A DNA stretch of 64,000 bases, taken from Catenaria anguillulae PL171 (taxonomy: Eukaryota > Blastocladiomycota > Blastocladiomycetes > Blastocladiales > Catenariaceae). The notes under the pieces were generated by a model. The model did not search any database. It was not told the DNA's origin and saw nothing but the letters and a program-made list of their open reading frames with translations. Location of the stretch: assembly GCA_002102555.1 (NCBI GenBank), contig MCFL01000002.1, positions 496,001-560,000 of the forward strand, in the 5' to 3' direction. Below are positions 1 to 15,995 of the stretch, in pieces; position 1 is the first letter of the stretch, and each line of letters starts with the position of its first letter. Made by a program: the position numbers and the translations under genes.

Positions 1-1437
1 CAAGTAGCCGCCGAGAATAGCGTCTTGTGTTAGGATTCGGCCGTTTTGTGGAAAGTTGGGCAAGATTCGAAAAGTTTCCTGCCATGCAAGGTCAACTGTT
101 GTGAGCAACAAAGAATACTCAAAAGTGAGAGAATTGAGGACATGATTTGAGTACCTTGAGCACATTCTTGAAGTACTTGAGCTTGGAAAACTGGTCCACT
201 GTTAGGTCATCGTCGCGGCCAACCACGCTCACAATCTCGTCTCGCAGCTTTGCCTGGACTCGTGGGTTGCGGCTGAGAAAGTACATGATGTTGAGCGCCG
301 TGCGCGATGTGGTGTCGATACCTGAGCCAATCAATGCAGATATTGGCTTGTGAGTCGGCAAGCAAGGAAAGACAACAGGAAACAAAGGATGTACGGCATA
401 CCCGCTTGCAAGAAATCCGCCGTCATCACCATCACCTCAGTGTGACTCAACGCCTCCGGCCGGGCAAGGACATGCCCCAAAAACGTTCCCTCGAGCTGCT
501 CGGGCGCCAACTTCGCCATGTCCTTGATCACGTCCCTTGTGAGCTCATCACAAAGTTGATGAATGTCGGCCAATGCCTTGAAGTGCTCCCTCGCGACCTT
601 GTTGAGCTGCCACTTCCACATCCACTCGGGCATGCGCATGATCGGCCCAAACGTGCGCATCATGACGAGGAACGAATCAATCATGCGCTGTGCAATGGGA
701 ATGGCCGCCTCGTTGAGTGCGCCGAGCGGGCGGCCCAGCAGGACGTTGGAGACGGCTTCAATCGACCAGCGCATTACCAGGTTTTCAATGTCAACTGTCT
801 GCTTCCCGTCCATGGCGAGCGGGCCTTGGGTGCGCAAGTGCTGCTCGATCTTGTCCATGGCCAAGCGCGTTGGCGGATTAACGCATTGGGTGAATGCCTT
901 TTGTGCACGTTGCGGGTTAAAGATGAGTCCCTGTGCAGCCATGCGCACGCGGCGCCATTCTTCGCCGTCGGAAAGGGCAATGCCCATGGGTTGCTGGTGC
1001 TGCTGCCGATAGTAGACCCATGAGCTCAGCGGCGGGCGCGATGGAAACTTTGTTTCCGTTTGGAAGACTTGGGTGACAATGTCTGGGTCGGCAATCCACA
1101 GTGTGGGGTGTTGTGCGCCGGGCATTTGGAGGCGAACTAAGGGGCCATATTGCTCGTGGATGGCCTTTTGGGCAAGGTGGTATTGGTTCTTGGTTTTGGA
1201 CGGGTCGTGAGCGGTGATGGCAAGCATCGAGCCAATGAGCGGATATGTCGGCAATGACGGAATGGACGTAAAGGGCTGATACGAAGCGCCGTCCGTGACA
1301 GAGGTAGACGCGACCGCGGTGACTTTGAATCGACGCGTCTCGTGACCAGAGGTGAGCCAAGTGGGGCGGGCAGAAGGGAGCGACGCAACCGATCGGTGCA
1401 GCGTGGTCCGATGAGTGCTTCTAAACGTGCGAATCAT
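1..1437 (-). CDS. Cytochrome P450, mitochondrial-type, 5' part (runs off left edge)
   Basis: Haem-thiolate monooxygenase; substrate unknown. Exons on the minus strand are 402-1437, 155-321 and 78-<1, joined by introns of 80 and 76 bp with GT-AG ends; the joins are in frame. The first 45 residues from the ATG at 1437 are rich in Arg/Ser/Thr with no acidic residue until about 32, like a mitochondrial presequence and unlike the hydrophobic ER anchor of most fungal P450s. Next come the YGPLVRL start of the fold and a C-helix WRRVR in SDGEEWRRVRMAAQ. The I-helix GIDTTSRTAL carries the oxygen-activating Thr and spans the first splice. The K-helix ExxR motif is ETFR, followed by ILPNFPQNGR. The haem-binding Cys region lies beyond the window. 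It is divergent to LSM14. The family is certain; mitochondrial location is inferred from the N-terminus only. Confidence 0.88.
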
Positions 1438-2192
1438 GATTTGATGTTGAGGGGACGTCGGTCGATAAATACTTGTCGGTACGCAAGGTGAGGAAAGCTG
1501 GACGGAGATGCCAGGTGTGGAGAATCAATGGCGGACGAAGGCGCCATTTATATTGATCTGGATCTGTGACTGAGCGCCGTGTTGAGCGATCGACTGTCGC
1601 TGCCTCCATCGGATCGGAGCAGGAAGTATTTCTTATATCTTATACCTGGTGCAGGGCTTGGCTGCGCAAGAAACACTTCATGATCTCGCAAACCATGTGG
1701 GATTCGCATTTTGGTCTGGTGCAGGCCAAAGCAAAGCACGCCAAGTAAAGATGACGATGCCGTATCAAGGTATCAGTATTTGTGAATGTTCGGCTGTCAT
1801 TAGAATGCAACATCCGTCGGACATTGGAAATCACCCGGCCAAGTTGATTCCGCTTCTTTTCGTTGAGTTGTTTAATGTTGCGCAAACGCAAAGTCATGAG
1901 ACCGTCTTGTCTCGCGCAAACTGATCTGCAACACGAGACCACGATGGAGGGTCGCCGATCTGTCACCGTCGATCCTGCCATTTGAGATGTGGATTGCAAT
2001 GTATTTGTACTGTTCAATGCCAATGTGTATACCTCAAATGGCTGACTCGTGACGCAAAAGACGCTCGACTACTCGCCGCATTTGTCTGAAATAGTGCTTT
2101 TTTTCGATTTCGGCCTTATATCTGTAAGCCCCGCAACGTTCTCCTCCTCACGCTAGTGCTTAAGCCATCTCCGAGCCAATCAACATCACGCC
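1438..2192. other. Intergenic region between divergent P450 and LSM14
   Basis: About 755 bp between two divergent start codons. Only short unconvincing reading frames are present; I see no RNA gene or repeat. It should hold both promoters. A T-rich stretch lies around 2096-2105 upstream of the LSM14 start. Confidence 0.5.
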
Positions 2193-3360
2193 ATGTCATA
2201 CCAGCACTACCGCGGCGTTCGCATCTCGCTCGTCTCGCGTTCCGACATCCGCTATGAGGGCACCCTCGACGACGTCAACCCAGACACGTCCTCGATCGCC
2301 CTGACCAACGTGCGCTCGTTCGGCACGGAAGGCCGCAAGGGCAACCCGATGCTCGAGGTTGCCCCTCAGGACAAGGTGTTTCCGTACATTTGCTTCCGCG
2401 CCTCGGACGTCAAGGACCTCAATGTCCTCGAGACGCCTGTTGCGGAACCTACCCTCGACGATGCGCCGCCTGAAGATCCCGCCATCATCGACTATCAGCC
2501 GCCCAAGCCGCAGCAGCAGGATGCACCCGCTGCGTCCACAGGCTCGGCTGCACGCAAGGATCGGTCGGCATCGCGCTCGTCCAGGTCGCGGTCTCGGTCG
2601 CGCTCGCCCCAGCCGCGCCGCCAGCAGCAGTATCAGAACCGCGAGCACCACCACAATCACCACCACAACCAACGTGGCGATGGTGCCGCCGAGGGATACC
2701 GTGGCGGTCGTGGTGGATACCGTGGTGGCCGCGGCGGCGGCGGCGGCGGCGCTGGCAACCGGCCAGTGGGTCCCGTGATTCCCAAGGGCGAGTTCAACTT
2801 TGACGAGTCCAACGCCAAGCTTGACAAGGAGGCTGTTGCGCGCGAGTTTGCAAAAATGAAGTTGCGTGGCGACGACGATTCGAGCTCGGACGAAGACGAT
2901 AGCAGTGACGACGATCAGGACAAGGGCGACGCCAACAAGAAGGCCGAGAAGGTGGTGATTCCGCCACGTGAAAACTTTTACGACAAAAAGTCGTCCTTCT
3001 TTGACAACATTTCGTGCGAGGCCAAGGAGCGTGCTGAGCGTGGCGGGTTCGTTATCTCTTGTTTTTTCATTCTCTCTGCACGCCTGCTGACTGTTGTCCG
3101 TTTTGGACATGCGTCTTCACTGCAGCAACATGGACTACCAACAGCGCCGCCAGCGCATGCATCAAGAGCGTCGCACCAACATGGAGACGTTTGGCGTGAG
3201 CACGGCCGGGCACCGCGGTGGATACCGTGGTGGACATCGTGGTGGATACCGCGGCGGGCACCGCGGTGGATATGAGGGTGGTCGCGGCGGGCAAGGCAAC
3301 TACGAAGGTGGCCGTGGCGGATACCGTGGTGGCCGTGACCGCGACAATGTCCAAGCATAA
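2193..3360 (+). CDS. LSM14: LSM14/Scd6/RAP55-type mRNA decapping and translation repressor
   Basis: P-body protein of the Scd6/Rap55 family, which binds eIF4G and DDX6/Dhh1 and promotes decapping. Exons 2193-3046 and 3126-3360 (79-bp intron) give 362 aa. Residues about 1-80 are the LSm14 domain (start MSYQHYRGVRISLVSRSDIR; later FPYICFRASDVKDL). An RS-rich stretch and a His-rich stretch follow. The FDF box is GEFNFDESNAKLDKEAVARE; the FFD box is YDKKSSFFDNIS; the TFG box, ERRTNMETFG, sits in exon 2 just after the splice, so the splice is needed for the full domain set. The C-terminus is a run of RGGYRGGH-type repeats, and a further RGG patch precedes FDF. Complete, with all family boxes in canonical order. 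Confidence 0.95.
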
Positions 3361-3699
3361 TTGCTGGGCATGTACCGTCTCTTCGCGTTGCGTTTCGCGT
3401 GTACACTGTTGTGGGCTACACCTCCTCCCCCCCCTTTGTCTCTGTGTTTTGGTTTTCTTCAGTCTGCATACCAGCTCCTTCTGCTCACGACCTATTCGCC
3501 CCCTCTTGATCGTTTTTTTTTAATTGTTTGTATTTGTGCAAGGCATGCTCTCCAAAGCAGTGTTGCTCTATAGCCATCGACTGTTTCGCCGCAAGTGTCT
3601 ACTAGTTGATGTAAGTCAGGCAGAACGCTTAATTGCAATACCATAGAGGCAAACCCATGCGGGAAAACGTCGCAAAAGCATTGAATCATCAGATTGGAT
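3361..3699. other. Convergent 3' region LSM14 / ankyrin-like gene
   Basis: About 340 bp between two stop codons on opposite strands. It is pyrimidine-rich on the plus strand (C8 near 3428, T8 near 3514) and presumably carries both 3' UTRs. No gene seen. Confidence 0.5.
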
Positions 3700-5259
3700 T
3701 CAATCAATCGTCAAGCCAGCCTCTTCCAACCACTCCATCACCTGGGTAAACCCAAACCGTTTCGCCAATTGCAAGCCTTGCGACGAGTACTTGAGCTCCA
3801 GTCCCGAAGCCACCCACCACTGGAGGATATCAAGCTGGCAGTACCCGAGAGCTCCATCCATGGCTGCAACAGTGTACTTGAGCGGAAGCCCAGACTTGCG
3901 CAGCCACCACTCCAAGATGTCGATCTGGCCTCCGCGGCTCGCTTGATCGACAGCCTCTGCTGAGTACATGAGTTCAAGACCTGAGCCGCGCCACCACTCG
4001 AGTGTGTCAACGTGGCCGAATTTGCTTGCCAGGTCCATGGCACGCTCAGTGTACATGAGCGGGACATGCGACTTGTTGCGTGTCCACCAATCGAGCACAT
4101 CGAGGCGCCCGGCGCCACTTGCGCGGTCAATGGCATCGGCCGTGTACTTGAGCTGCAAACTTGAGGCGAGCCACCAGTCAAGGACACAAACATGACCTGC
4201 CCACGACGCCTCGTTGATGGCGGCGGACGTGTACTGCGGGTCCAAGCCTGAATGCTTCCGCCACCAGTCCAGCACAGCGACATGCCCGCGAAGACTCGCT
4301 GAATCCATGGCGTCAGACCCGTACATGATCTCTAATCCCGATGCGAGCCACCACTCAAGCACATTGACGTGCCCTTCGAGACTTGCCCACTTTATGGCCT
4401 CGGCCGAGTACCGCAACTCGAGCCCCGAGTGTAGCCACCACTCGAGAATGTGCACATGCCCGTCTTTGCTTGCCAAATCCATAGCCAAGTGCGTGTACCG
4501 CAAGTCCAGCCCCGGATGCTCGCGCCACCACTTGAGCACGGCCAACTGACCACAATTGCTCGCGTAATCCATTGCGTGCGACGAATACTTGAACTCGAGC
4601 GTTGGGGCCTCAGCGAGCCACCAATCAAGGACACTGACGTGGCCGTTTTGACTCGCCTTGTTAACTGCAATTTCCGTGTGCCTCAGCGTCAGCCCCGAGT
4701 GTTTCCACCAGGTTAACACGTCAATGTGCCCGTCCCCACTGGCCCAGTCCATTGCCCAAGTATACCATAACGGCAATTCCGTTGAGTCTTTCCACCAGTC
4801 GAGCACGGCCACGTGGCCGTTGGCGCTTGCGCGATCCAAAGCCTCGTCCGAGTACTTGATCAGCAATCCGGACGCGAGCCACCACGCGAGGACGTGCACG
4901 TGGCCGTTGGTGCTTGCCGAGTCAACAGCGTATTCCGAGTAGACGGGCGGGGTGAGATATCGGTTGCCTTGACACAGGGACCACGCGTCGAGCGCCCGAA
5001 CGTTGCCGGCATAGCTTGCTTGGTCGAGCGAGAGTTGCGGGACGTGGCGCAAGACGGTGGGAAGGACGGTTGGGATGGCCGAGCGCGGCAGCACAGTGGC
5101 GTATGCGCCGAGGGTCGAGATTATCGGGTTGGTGCCGTCAAAGGCATGCCATGAGAGATGGAGGCAAGCAGCGGTCGTGAGGATGCGGTCGGCGAGCTCG
5201 GGGAGAATCGGGGGCGTTGCAGAGGTCGGCGTGGCGGCAATCATGGTGGCAAGGTGCAT
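3700..5259 (-). CDS. Ankyrin-like repeat protein with 14 'DWW' repeats
   Basis: Protein of 519 aa from the ATG at 5259; longer frames upstream lack ATG. A short F-box-like or linker N-terminus (PPILPELADRILTTAACL) is followed by an array of about 14 units of 29-33 residues with the core Y-S/T-x2-A-M/I-D-x-A-S-x2-G-H-V-x-V-L-D/E-W-W-x3-SGLxL. The alpha-hairpin pattern with A-x2-G-H is ankyrin-like, but the near-invariant Trp-Trp replaces the usual ankyrin 'LLL'. The last unit (YSSQGLQLAKRFGFTQVMEW) is degenerate, as expected for a capping repeat. No membrane segment or enzyme domain. Likely a protein-binding scaffold, partner unknown. A decayed relative lies at 37075-37850. Divergent to RPC1. 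Confidence 0.85.
   Translation of the reverse strand: MHLATMIAATPTSATPPILPELADRILTTAACLHLSWHAFDGTNPIISTLGAYATVLPRSAIPTVLPTVLRHVPQLSLDQASYAGNVRALDAWSLCQGNRYLTPPVYSEYAVDSASTNGHVHVLAWWLASGLLIKYSDEALDRASANGHVAVLDWWKDSTELPLWYTWAMDWASGDGHIDVLTWWKHSGLTLRHTEIAVNKASQNGHVSVLDWWLAEAPTLEFKYSSHAMDYASNCGQLAVLKWWREHPGLDLRYTHLAMDLASKDGHVHILEWWLHSGLELRYSAEAIKWASLEGHVNVLEWWLASGLEIMYGSDAMDSASLRGHVAVLDWWRKHSGLDPQYTSAAINEASWAGHVCVLDWWLASSLQLKYTADAIDRASGAGRLDVLDWWTRNKSHVPLMYTERAMDLASKFGHVDTLEWWRGSGLELMYSAEAVDQASRGGQIDILEWWLRKSGLPLKYTVAAMDGALGYCQLDILQWWVASGLELKYSSQGLQLAKRFGFTQVMEWLEEAGLTID
3706..4945 (-). repeat. Coding tandem repeat, 14 ankyrin-like units
   Basis: About 14 consecutive units of 87-99 bp encode the WW repeats. 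Unit-to-unit identity is moderate at protein level and low at DNA level, so the array is old and under selection rather than freshly duplicated. The most constant codons encode the Trp-Trp pair, seen as repeated 'ccacca'-type motifs on the plus strand. Confidence 0.85.
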
Positions 5260-5684
5260 TGTCTTGGGTGCATGGGCATGCTTCGAATTCGGTGGACTGG
5301 TCGTAAATGAGTGTGTGAGCCTAGTGACGACCCAGCACGTGACGTGGCGTGAACAGGAAGGGTGTGTTGATATCGGCTCGGCCAAAGCAGACCCGGGCAG
5401 ACACTATCCTCAGGGCGAGCAGTGTCGACGATACCGGATTCCACGTCCGCCAACAGTCCATGCAAACTCAAATGACCATGTCCTATTGAATGAGAACAAA
5501 AGCTGTGTGAACTGCCGACGGCCGCCCCTCGCCTCTGTCATTGTCGTCCCGTCCAACAACTTCCATCCACCCCAACACTTGACTGCTTGCACTTGCACAT
5601 TGTGTGTTCTGCCGGCTTTGCGGCCCGACCGACCGATCTCTCGCCCTCACATTCCCTCCAACACTTCTTCTCACTCGCCTCAAG

Positions 5685-10201
<4,517 letters not shown>

Positions 10202-10917
10202 CACTGCCAGTGAGTGTGCTTTCACGTCAACTTTCCCCTGTAATTGTTTAACTCTTGGCTTTTTGATGTGTCTTTCCTTGTACCTTTTAGCGATAGTGCT
10301 TTCGTTTTCTGTTCATATACACATTCCCCATTTTGACGTTTTCATTCCCCTCGCAGGCCTTCGGGTATCCCCTGCCATGAGCTGATGTAAGAGAAGTCGA
10401 ATTCACCGTGACAAGGAACTGCGTTTTAAGGCTTTGCCAGAAATACAATGATTGAAGACATACAAGCACTGAACGACAATGGTGGGAAACACGAAAAATA
10501 TGCAAGAGGCAAGAAGAGATGCAATAAGTGAGGACAAGAACAGGAAGGCAACGGGGGATGCGCGGGTGGGCGCGATCGGATCCAGCTCAGGACAGACGAA
10601 GTTCGGTAAAGAATGTGATGGCATGAAAGAGGAAAGAAACGCAAACAAAGAATAGAAACTGAAAATATGAAGGATACACGAGAAGAGGAAAGAAAAAGAA
10701 AGAGTAAACCGGCAGCACGGGGCAAAGGAAAACATTAAAGTGGATTGTTGCAAAGTAACGAAGAATGCAGGGCCGAAAAAGTAGGTGAAAACAAACCAGG
10801 GGTCAAAGTCAAGAATGAAAGGAAAGGCAGTGAAAGGATTTGGATCTCGACATGATCGATGGAACCGAACGACACAAACAACCGTGACCGAAAGCAGCCA
10901 CATTTGTTAAAAAATTC
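10202..10917. other. Convergent 3' region after RPC1
   Basis: About 715 bp between convergent stop codons. It is T-rich just after RPC1 and A/G-rich at about 10440-10800, consistent with 3' UTRs. I see no gene. Confidence 0.5.
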
Positions 10918-13900
10918 TTACTGGGCCGACACAATAGACCCCTTATCGCCCGTCGACGAAGCCACGGAACCATAATCCGCCATAACGTGGGCATGGCCTT
11001 GTCCGTCGTGGACCACAAAGGCGCCACCGTGATGATGGTGGTGATGCACAACCCCGTCAAACATGCTCGAATGGTGCGCGTACGAAGCACCCGACGACTC
11101 GACAGAGTAATCAATCGGGAACTGGTGAGCGCCGTCGGGCTGCTGCTGATGCTGCGGCTGCTCGCTCTGCTGTTGGTCCATGGACGAGTGACCTGCATCG
11201 TTCCACGCACGGACTTGCGTGTACACGTTGCGAGCAAGACCCATGGACGACATGGGATTGTCTGGATCGGCCGCCGCACCTTGCAACATGGGCACGTGTG
11301 ACTGTTGCTGTTGATGCTGCATGTGGTGTTGCTGGAACATGATTCCGGGTTGTTGCTGGTGTTGCGCGTAATCAAATTGGTTTCCGCCTTGAACCCCACC
11401 AGCGCCGACGTTGGGCGCAGAGTATTGTGGACCCATGGCCGACATCATGTACTGCTGCTGCTGATGGTACTGCGGTCCGCTTGGTCCATTCCCACCCCGC
11501 CCAGTCTGCTGCTGCTGTTGTTGGCGCGACACGCGAGGACCTGGGTTGTAATCTTGATACTCGTGCTCTTCGGCCACTTCCTCGGAATCAAATTTGATCT
11601 CTGGTCCCACACTCCTCACCGAATCAGGTGCGCGCCTCGCGACCCTCTGCCCCGTCGTGGCCTGTGACGGCGGCGGCGGCGGCAACGACCGCGCCAGTAC
11701 ATTCGACATGCCCGAACGCACAGAGTTTCCACCCTGGTAAAACTCGATATCCGACGGGCCAGGCGACTCGCCCACAGCCGACTGACCAAACATCCACGAC
11801 TCTGGGATCCGCGACCGGCGCCGCCGGTGGTACAGGTGCGGCTGCGGGCTCTGGTTTCTTGGTGCGACCTGAGGCGCGGCATGTGGGTGCGCGGCAGCCG
11901 GGGTACCTGCGGCCATGGCCGCAAGCAAGTTGGTGTGTGACGTCTTCTTGCGTAACGAGCCCGCGGCGCCCGTGCGCATGGCCAAGCTTGGCGGCATGTG
12001 GCGGAGCGACCCGCGAAGTGACCCGTGCGGCGACTTTACAGCTTGCTTGTGACGCTGGCGGCGGCCAACGGACCGTTTGCCTGCCGAGGGCGAAGCATTG
12101 CGTGACGCAACGGGGGCGCCGCCGCGGGCGTGCAAGTTGTCGGTCGATGAGGCGGCAGGCGAGTACAGAGCGCGGACTGACGGGTAGCGGAAGGAAAGGT
12201 TGTGGCCGATGGATTTTTGCGGGGTTTCGCGGAAGAGCGAGACACAGTTCAAGTCCATGACTGGGACGCGCTTGAAGGAGATGCTGTGCAGGGAACGCGG
12301 TCAGAATATGCTCGGATGAGCCACGAGTTACTTGGTCAGCGTACCGAGATGCACGGTTCCACTGTACGGGCGCTTGAGCGGTGTACGGCACTTGCATGCT
12401 GGCAACACGCAACGTAAACTTGCTGTGTAATCTCATGGGTCGTCAATCATCTGGTTGATTGCGTTTTCAAAAGCAGGAAATCGAACGTACAGCGACACAA
12501 TCAACGACCGCCGATTCTCGGTCAGTTTGTTCCGACCAAACTCAAAGTTAATTTGCACCGTGTGCTTCTTTGCCGGCTGCTGCTGCTGGATCCTCTGCTG
12601 CTCCAACATTTCCCTCTCCGCCTCTGCCTCGAGCGCAAACGTCACGCTGCGCATACTCCGGACGGATCCCATAAAGTAATCCGGATTGGCGCCCCTCAAT
12701 GACGACCGCACGGGGACAGCATTCAAATTGGGTGCACCGTGCCCAGCGCCGCGAATGGACCCGACCTGCTTGTGCGCGGCCTGTGCACGGCGACGAACGC
12801 TTCCGCCGGCATTGTTGGACCGCACACTGCCCGTGGACGACCCGCCCATCCACGCCCACGTGTTTGTGGTGGGCTCGGCTTTGCCTTCGACAATGATGGT
12901 CGGGTCGCGCGGAGATCCGAGCAATGCTTGCGGCTTTGGCTTGTCGGCGACCGCGGGCACTCCTGCGACGCGCACGGTGAACACGAGGCAACCCGAGAGC
13001 CGGCCGCGGGTGCTATCAAACTTGACATGTGTCGACGTCGGGCTCACTTGCATGACGGGCTCGGACGCAGCCTTGCCGGCGTTGGATGCACGGCCACCTG
13101 CGGCGCCAGAGGACGACGGGCCACCCATTTCCGAGACTTGTGCCGAGCGAATGGACGAGTAGTCGGTGAGGTTGGAGTGTCGAAAGTGCGCGGGGCGGTC
13201 TGAAATGCCCGACGACGGGCGACGGTGGTCACCCACGCGATCAAGAGCCGCCGCATTGGCAAGCACACTCGAGTTGAGCGAGCTCACGTCGGTTGTCACG
13301 ACCGACATGGATGGTGTCCCGGGAGCTCCTCCGTATTGACTGCTAGCGACGCTTGTGCGGTTGGAGGCCGCGGGCGAGGCACCGCCGCCGCCATGCAGGT
13401 GAGCGTGGAATTGCGGGTGGTGCAGCATGTAAGGGCTTTGCTGGTGGTGATGCTGGAGCTGTTGCTGATGCTGCTGAGGTTGAGGGAATGCACTTGGCAT
13501 ACCCCGGTTGGGCGCTTGCTGCCGATGCAGCGTCGGTGACGGCGACCGAGGAATGGTCTGATCGGGTGCCAGTTCCCACTGCTCATCCCCGTCATCGTCC
13601 TCATCGTCGTCTGAGACGTTGGAAGATGCAATTCCGGGGGTAGCCGTACCAGCAGATTGACCATTGACGCTTTCAAAATACTCGGACTGCGCTTGCCCTT
13701 CTTCCAAGCGACCATTTTGCTCGTCCGCCGAAGTTGGCTGTGAATCAAACTCAATGTCTGGATGCACGGAACGGACAGAACCAACGGGCTTGCGCCTAAT
13801 GCGACGCGCCCCGGCGGCCGGCGCGGCTGCATTGGCTTGCAACTTTGCCATAGCGAGCGTCGTCGACGAGCGCTTCTTTTGAAGCGTCCGGCCTTGGGGT

Positions 13901-14066
13901 TGCTGGTGCGACCGGTTAGCCGTGGCAGTGGAAGCGGTCGATGCAGTCGAGTTGCGAGCCGAAGATGAAGCCACGGATACGGCGGGCTTTGGGTGCCGCA
14001 TATGGATCGGGACGCGAAGGCTGGATTGAGAGGCCGAGCGAGGCGGGTGTCTGCAATTGTTCGCTG

Positions 14067-14097
<31 letters not shown>

Positions 14098-14837
14098 TGT
14101 TGTTGCTGTTGCTGGGCGGTCTGCATTGATGCAGCTTGAGCCAAGGGCGACGGCGTTGTGGGAAGCGGGCGCGTCCCACCGCCCACATGACCCGCAGGCG
14201 AAGTGATTGGATGAGCATGGCCGTTTGCATCGGCGAGAACAGGCGTCACTTCAGGTTGATGTCCAGGCCGCTGGACAATGCGGTACACGACACGAGCCTG
14301 TTGGTTTGGCGGAACAGGCTGTTGCTGGTGCTGGCGCTGCAGCTGCCCATGGCCAACATCTTGGCCGTTGGCTTGCTGCTGTTGCGGTTGCTGATACATT
14401 CCCGAATCCAAGTTCATGGAAACGGGACGAGTGGGTTGGGCGGCATGGTACTGGCTCGGCGGCGGATTGGATGAGGCCGACGGGAAGACAGCAGAGTACG
14501 GACGAGGTGCCGGCTGATGCACGCCTGGTGCACGCAAACGCGGCCGGGTCAGCGGAGTTGCTTGATCGCTGTCGATGTCAGGTCCTTGACGATGATCGTC
14601 AGTGTCGCGGTGGGGAGCACCGTGAGAGCATGAGCCAGGTGAGTGGCGGCCGACGCGGCCGACAAGGAGACCGGCGTTTCGGAAAGACGACGGGCGGACC
14701 CTGTGCCTGTGCGGGCTGTGGCCCAGCGCCGGAGAGAAGGCCGGGACCGAGGGCGACGGGTGGTGCTTTGACTTTTCGCCCGTGCCCGTGATGTTGTTTT
14801 TCACGCGTTGGAAGCGGTCCTTGATGGCGCCCAACAT
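10918..14837 (-). CDS. Large Gln/Ser-rich protein with SVRS motifs, function unknown
   Basis: One gene on the minus strand. The start ATG at 14837 (MLGAIKDRFQRVKNNITGTG) leads a low-complexity, poly-Gln and Pro/Ser-rich N-terminal third. The frame changes by about one base between 13990 and 14080, probably indels. A central part holds beta-rich sequence (RLSGCLVFTVRVAGVP; KKHTVQINFEFGRNKLTENR). An intron at 12284-12490 (GTACGT...CAG) joins LIVSL to ISFKRVPVMDLNCVSLFRE. The C-terminus is Gln/His-rich and ends at 10918. The motif S-V-R-S recurs, twice as SVRS-x2-P-x-I-x-FDS, as do GSLR/GSIR variants, resembling sites for a basic-directed kinase. The alternating beta segments recall arrestin-like folds, but I cannot confirm that. 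Function not recognised. The exon model is reliable only around the 12.3-12.5 kb splice. Confidence 0.6.
14064..14114 (-). repeat. CAG/CAA microsatellite encoding poly-Gln
   Basis: A run of about 17 Gln codons (CAG with CAA) in the Q-rich protein; a likely length polymorphism. Just downstream in the coding direction the reading frame shifts, so slippage or consensus error at this tract may explain the break. Confidence 0.9.
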
Positions 14838-15995
14838 GTCGTGCGTGCGTGCTTGGTAGTCTGGTATCAGCAAAGAGCGTCAGTATACCAGAATCATCAA
14901 GCGTCTCGCAGCGGCACATGGGGTACCGTACCGGTTGAGAGTTGCGGATGACAATGTCAGCTGTGTGGGCAAGAAAGGAAAGCGGCGGTCGGTTGATGGC
15001 GCGGTCACTGTCAGTCGGCGCACTGCCTGGAGTGTAGCAGCGTGGACGAAGGCGCTGGCCGAGATTCATGCATGGGAAGTCAATGACATCGACATGAAAA
15101 CGACGGCGGCGAGTTGTCGTAGACATGTTGATCGCTGGCTGTTTCGCGTCGATCTTGCGGCATTCCCATTTCGGAAAGTCGCGAGCGGAGCTTGTGCTTG
15201 CCACCTGTGATCATAGAACAATGTTCTCGAACGGAGTTGTCACAAGTCTTCTCTGTCACTATGTCAACACCACCTCCTTCTCGTCCGCAACTCCATTCAA
15301 TCGCTCAATATTAATACTTAAAGTCTCCTGAAAAATGCCGCTGAGATGCTGTTTCGCGATTGTCATAGGATTGTGATTGGATTCTGGATTGGAACTGCTT
15401 GGTTTCTCGCCCTGAATGACTTGAAGCGTCCACTGGCAGCGGCTCGAGTGTCATTCAGTTCATATCCACTGCTGCAAAGAAAGTTGGCCTGGACAACAGC
15501 GACCAGCCAACCTGACATTAGGCGAGCCCGAATTGCTGATGAATCGACGCTTCGGATAGTGCAACTGAAGTTCGATCCATCTATGTACACATCTTTATCC
15601 GGAAACAATGGCACCTGGAACCGTTGGCGCACAACACGATCAATCAATGTCCGCGTTGTGCGCACCACGGATCAACCAGCTTGCTGGAGCCGAACAGGGA
15701 AACTTTCGTTTGTGTTGATGGGTGTCCCGCTTGAGGGCATGTACACTACTTGCCGGGATACAGTGAGATAACTTTTGCAGAGTTTCCGTTTGGCCCTGTC
15801 ACAAGTTCTCCTCGCACGTTCACAAAGCAGCTCATAGAGATCATGGTCTTGACCCATAAAATGGAGACCCAAACCCCTGTCCTGGGTAACCACACAATCA
15901 ACTGCTGGGCGTACCGTCTCATGCACTACTTCTGAATTGTTATATTCACGTGGCGATAACATCAAGAATCGCCGGTTTCACTTCAGTCAACGATC
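14838..15995. other. Intergenic region upstream of two divergent genes
   Basis: About 1.16 kb between the Q-rich gene and the TmcB-like gene. A 141-codon open frame at 15346-15771 (+) has no recognisable domain or splice-supported continuation. I cannot assign a gene here. Confidence 0.4.

Noticed and set aside
15346-15771. 141-codon open frame on the plus strand
   Set aside because: No recognisable domain and no start/splice context; an equally long frame runs on the other strand, so it looks like chance.
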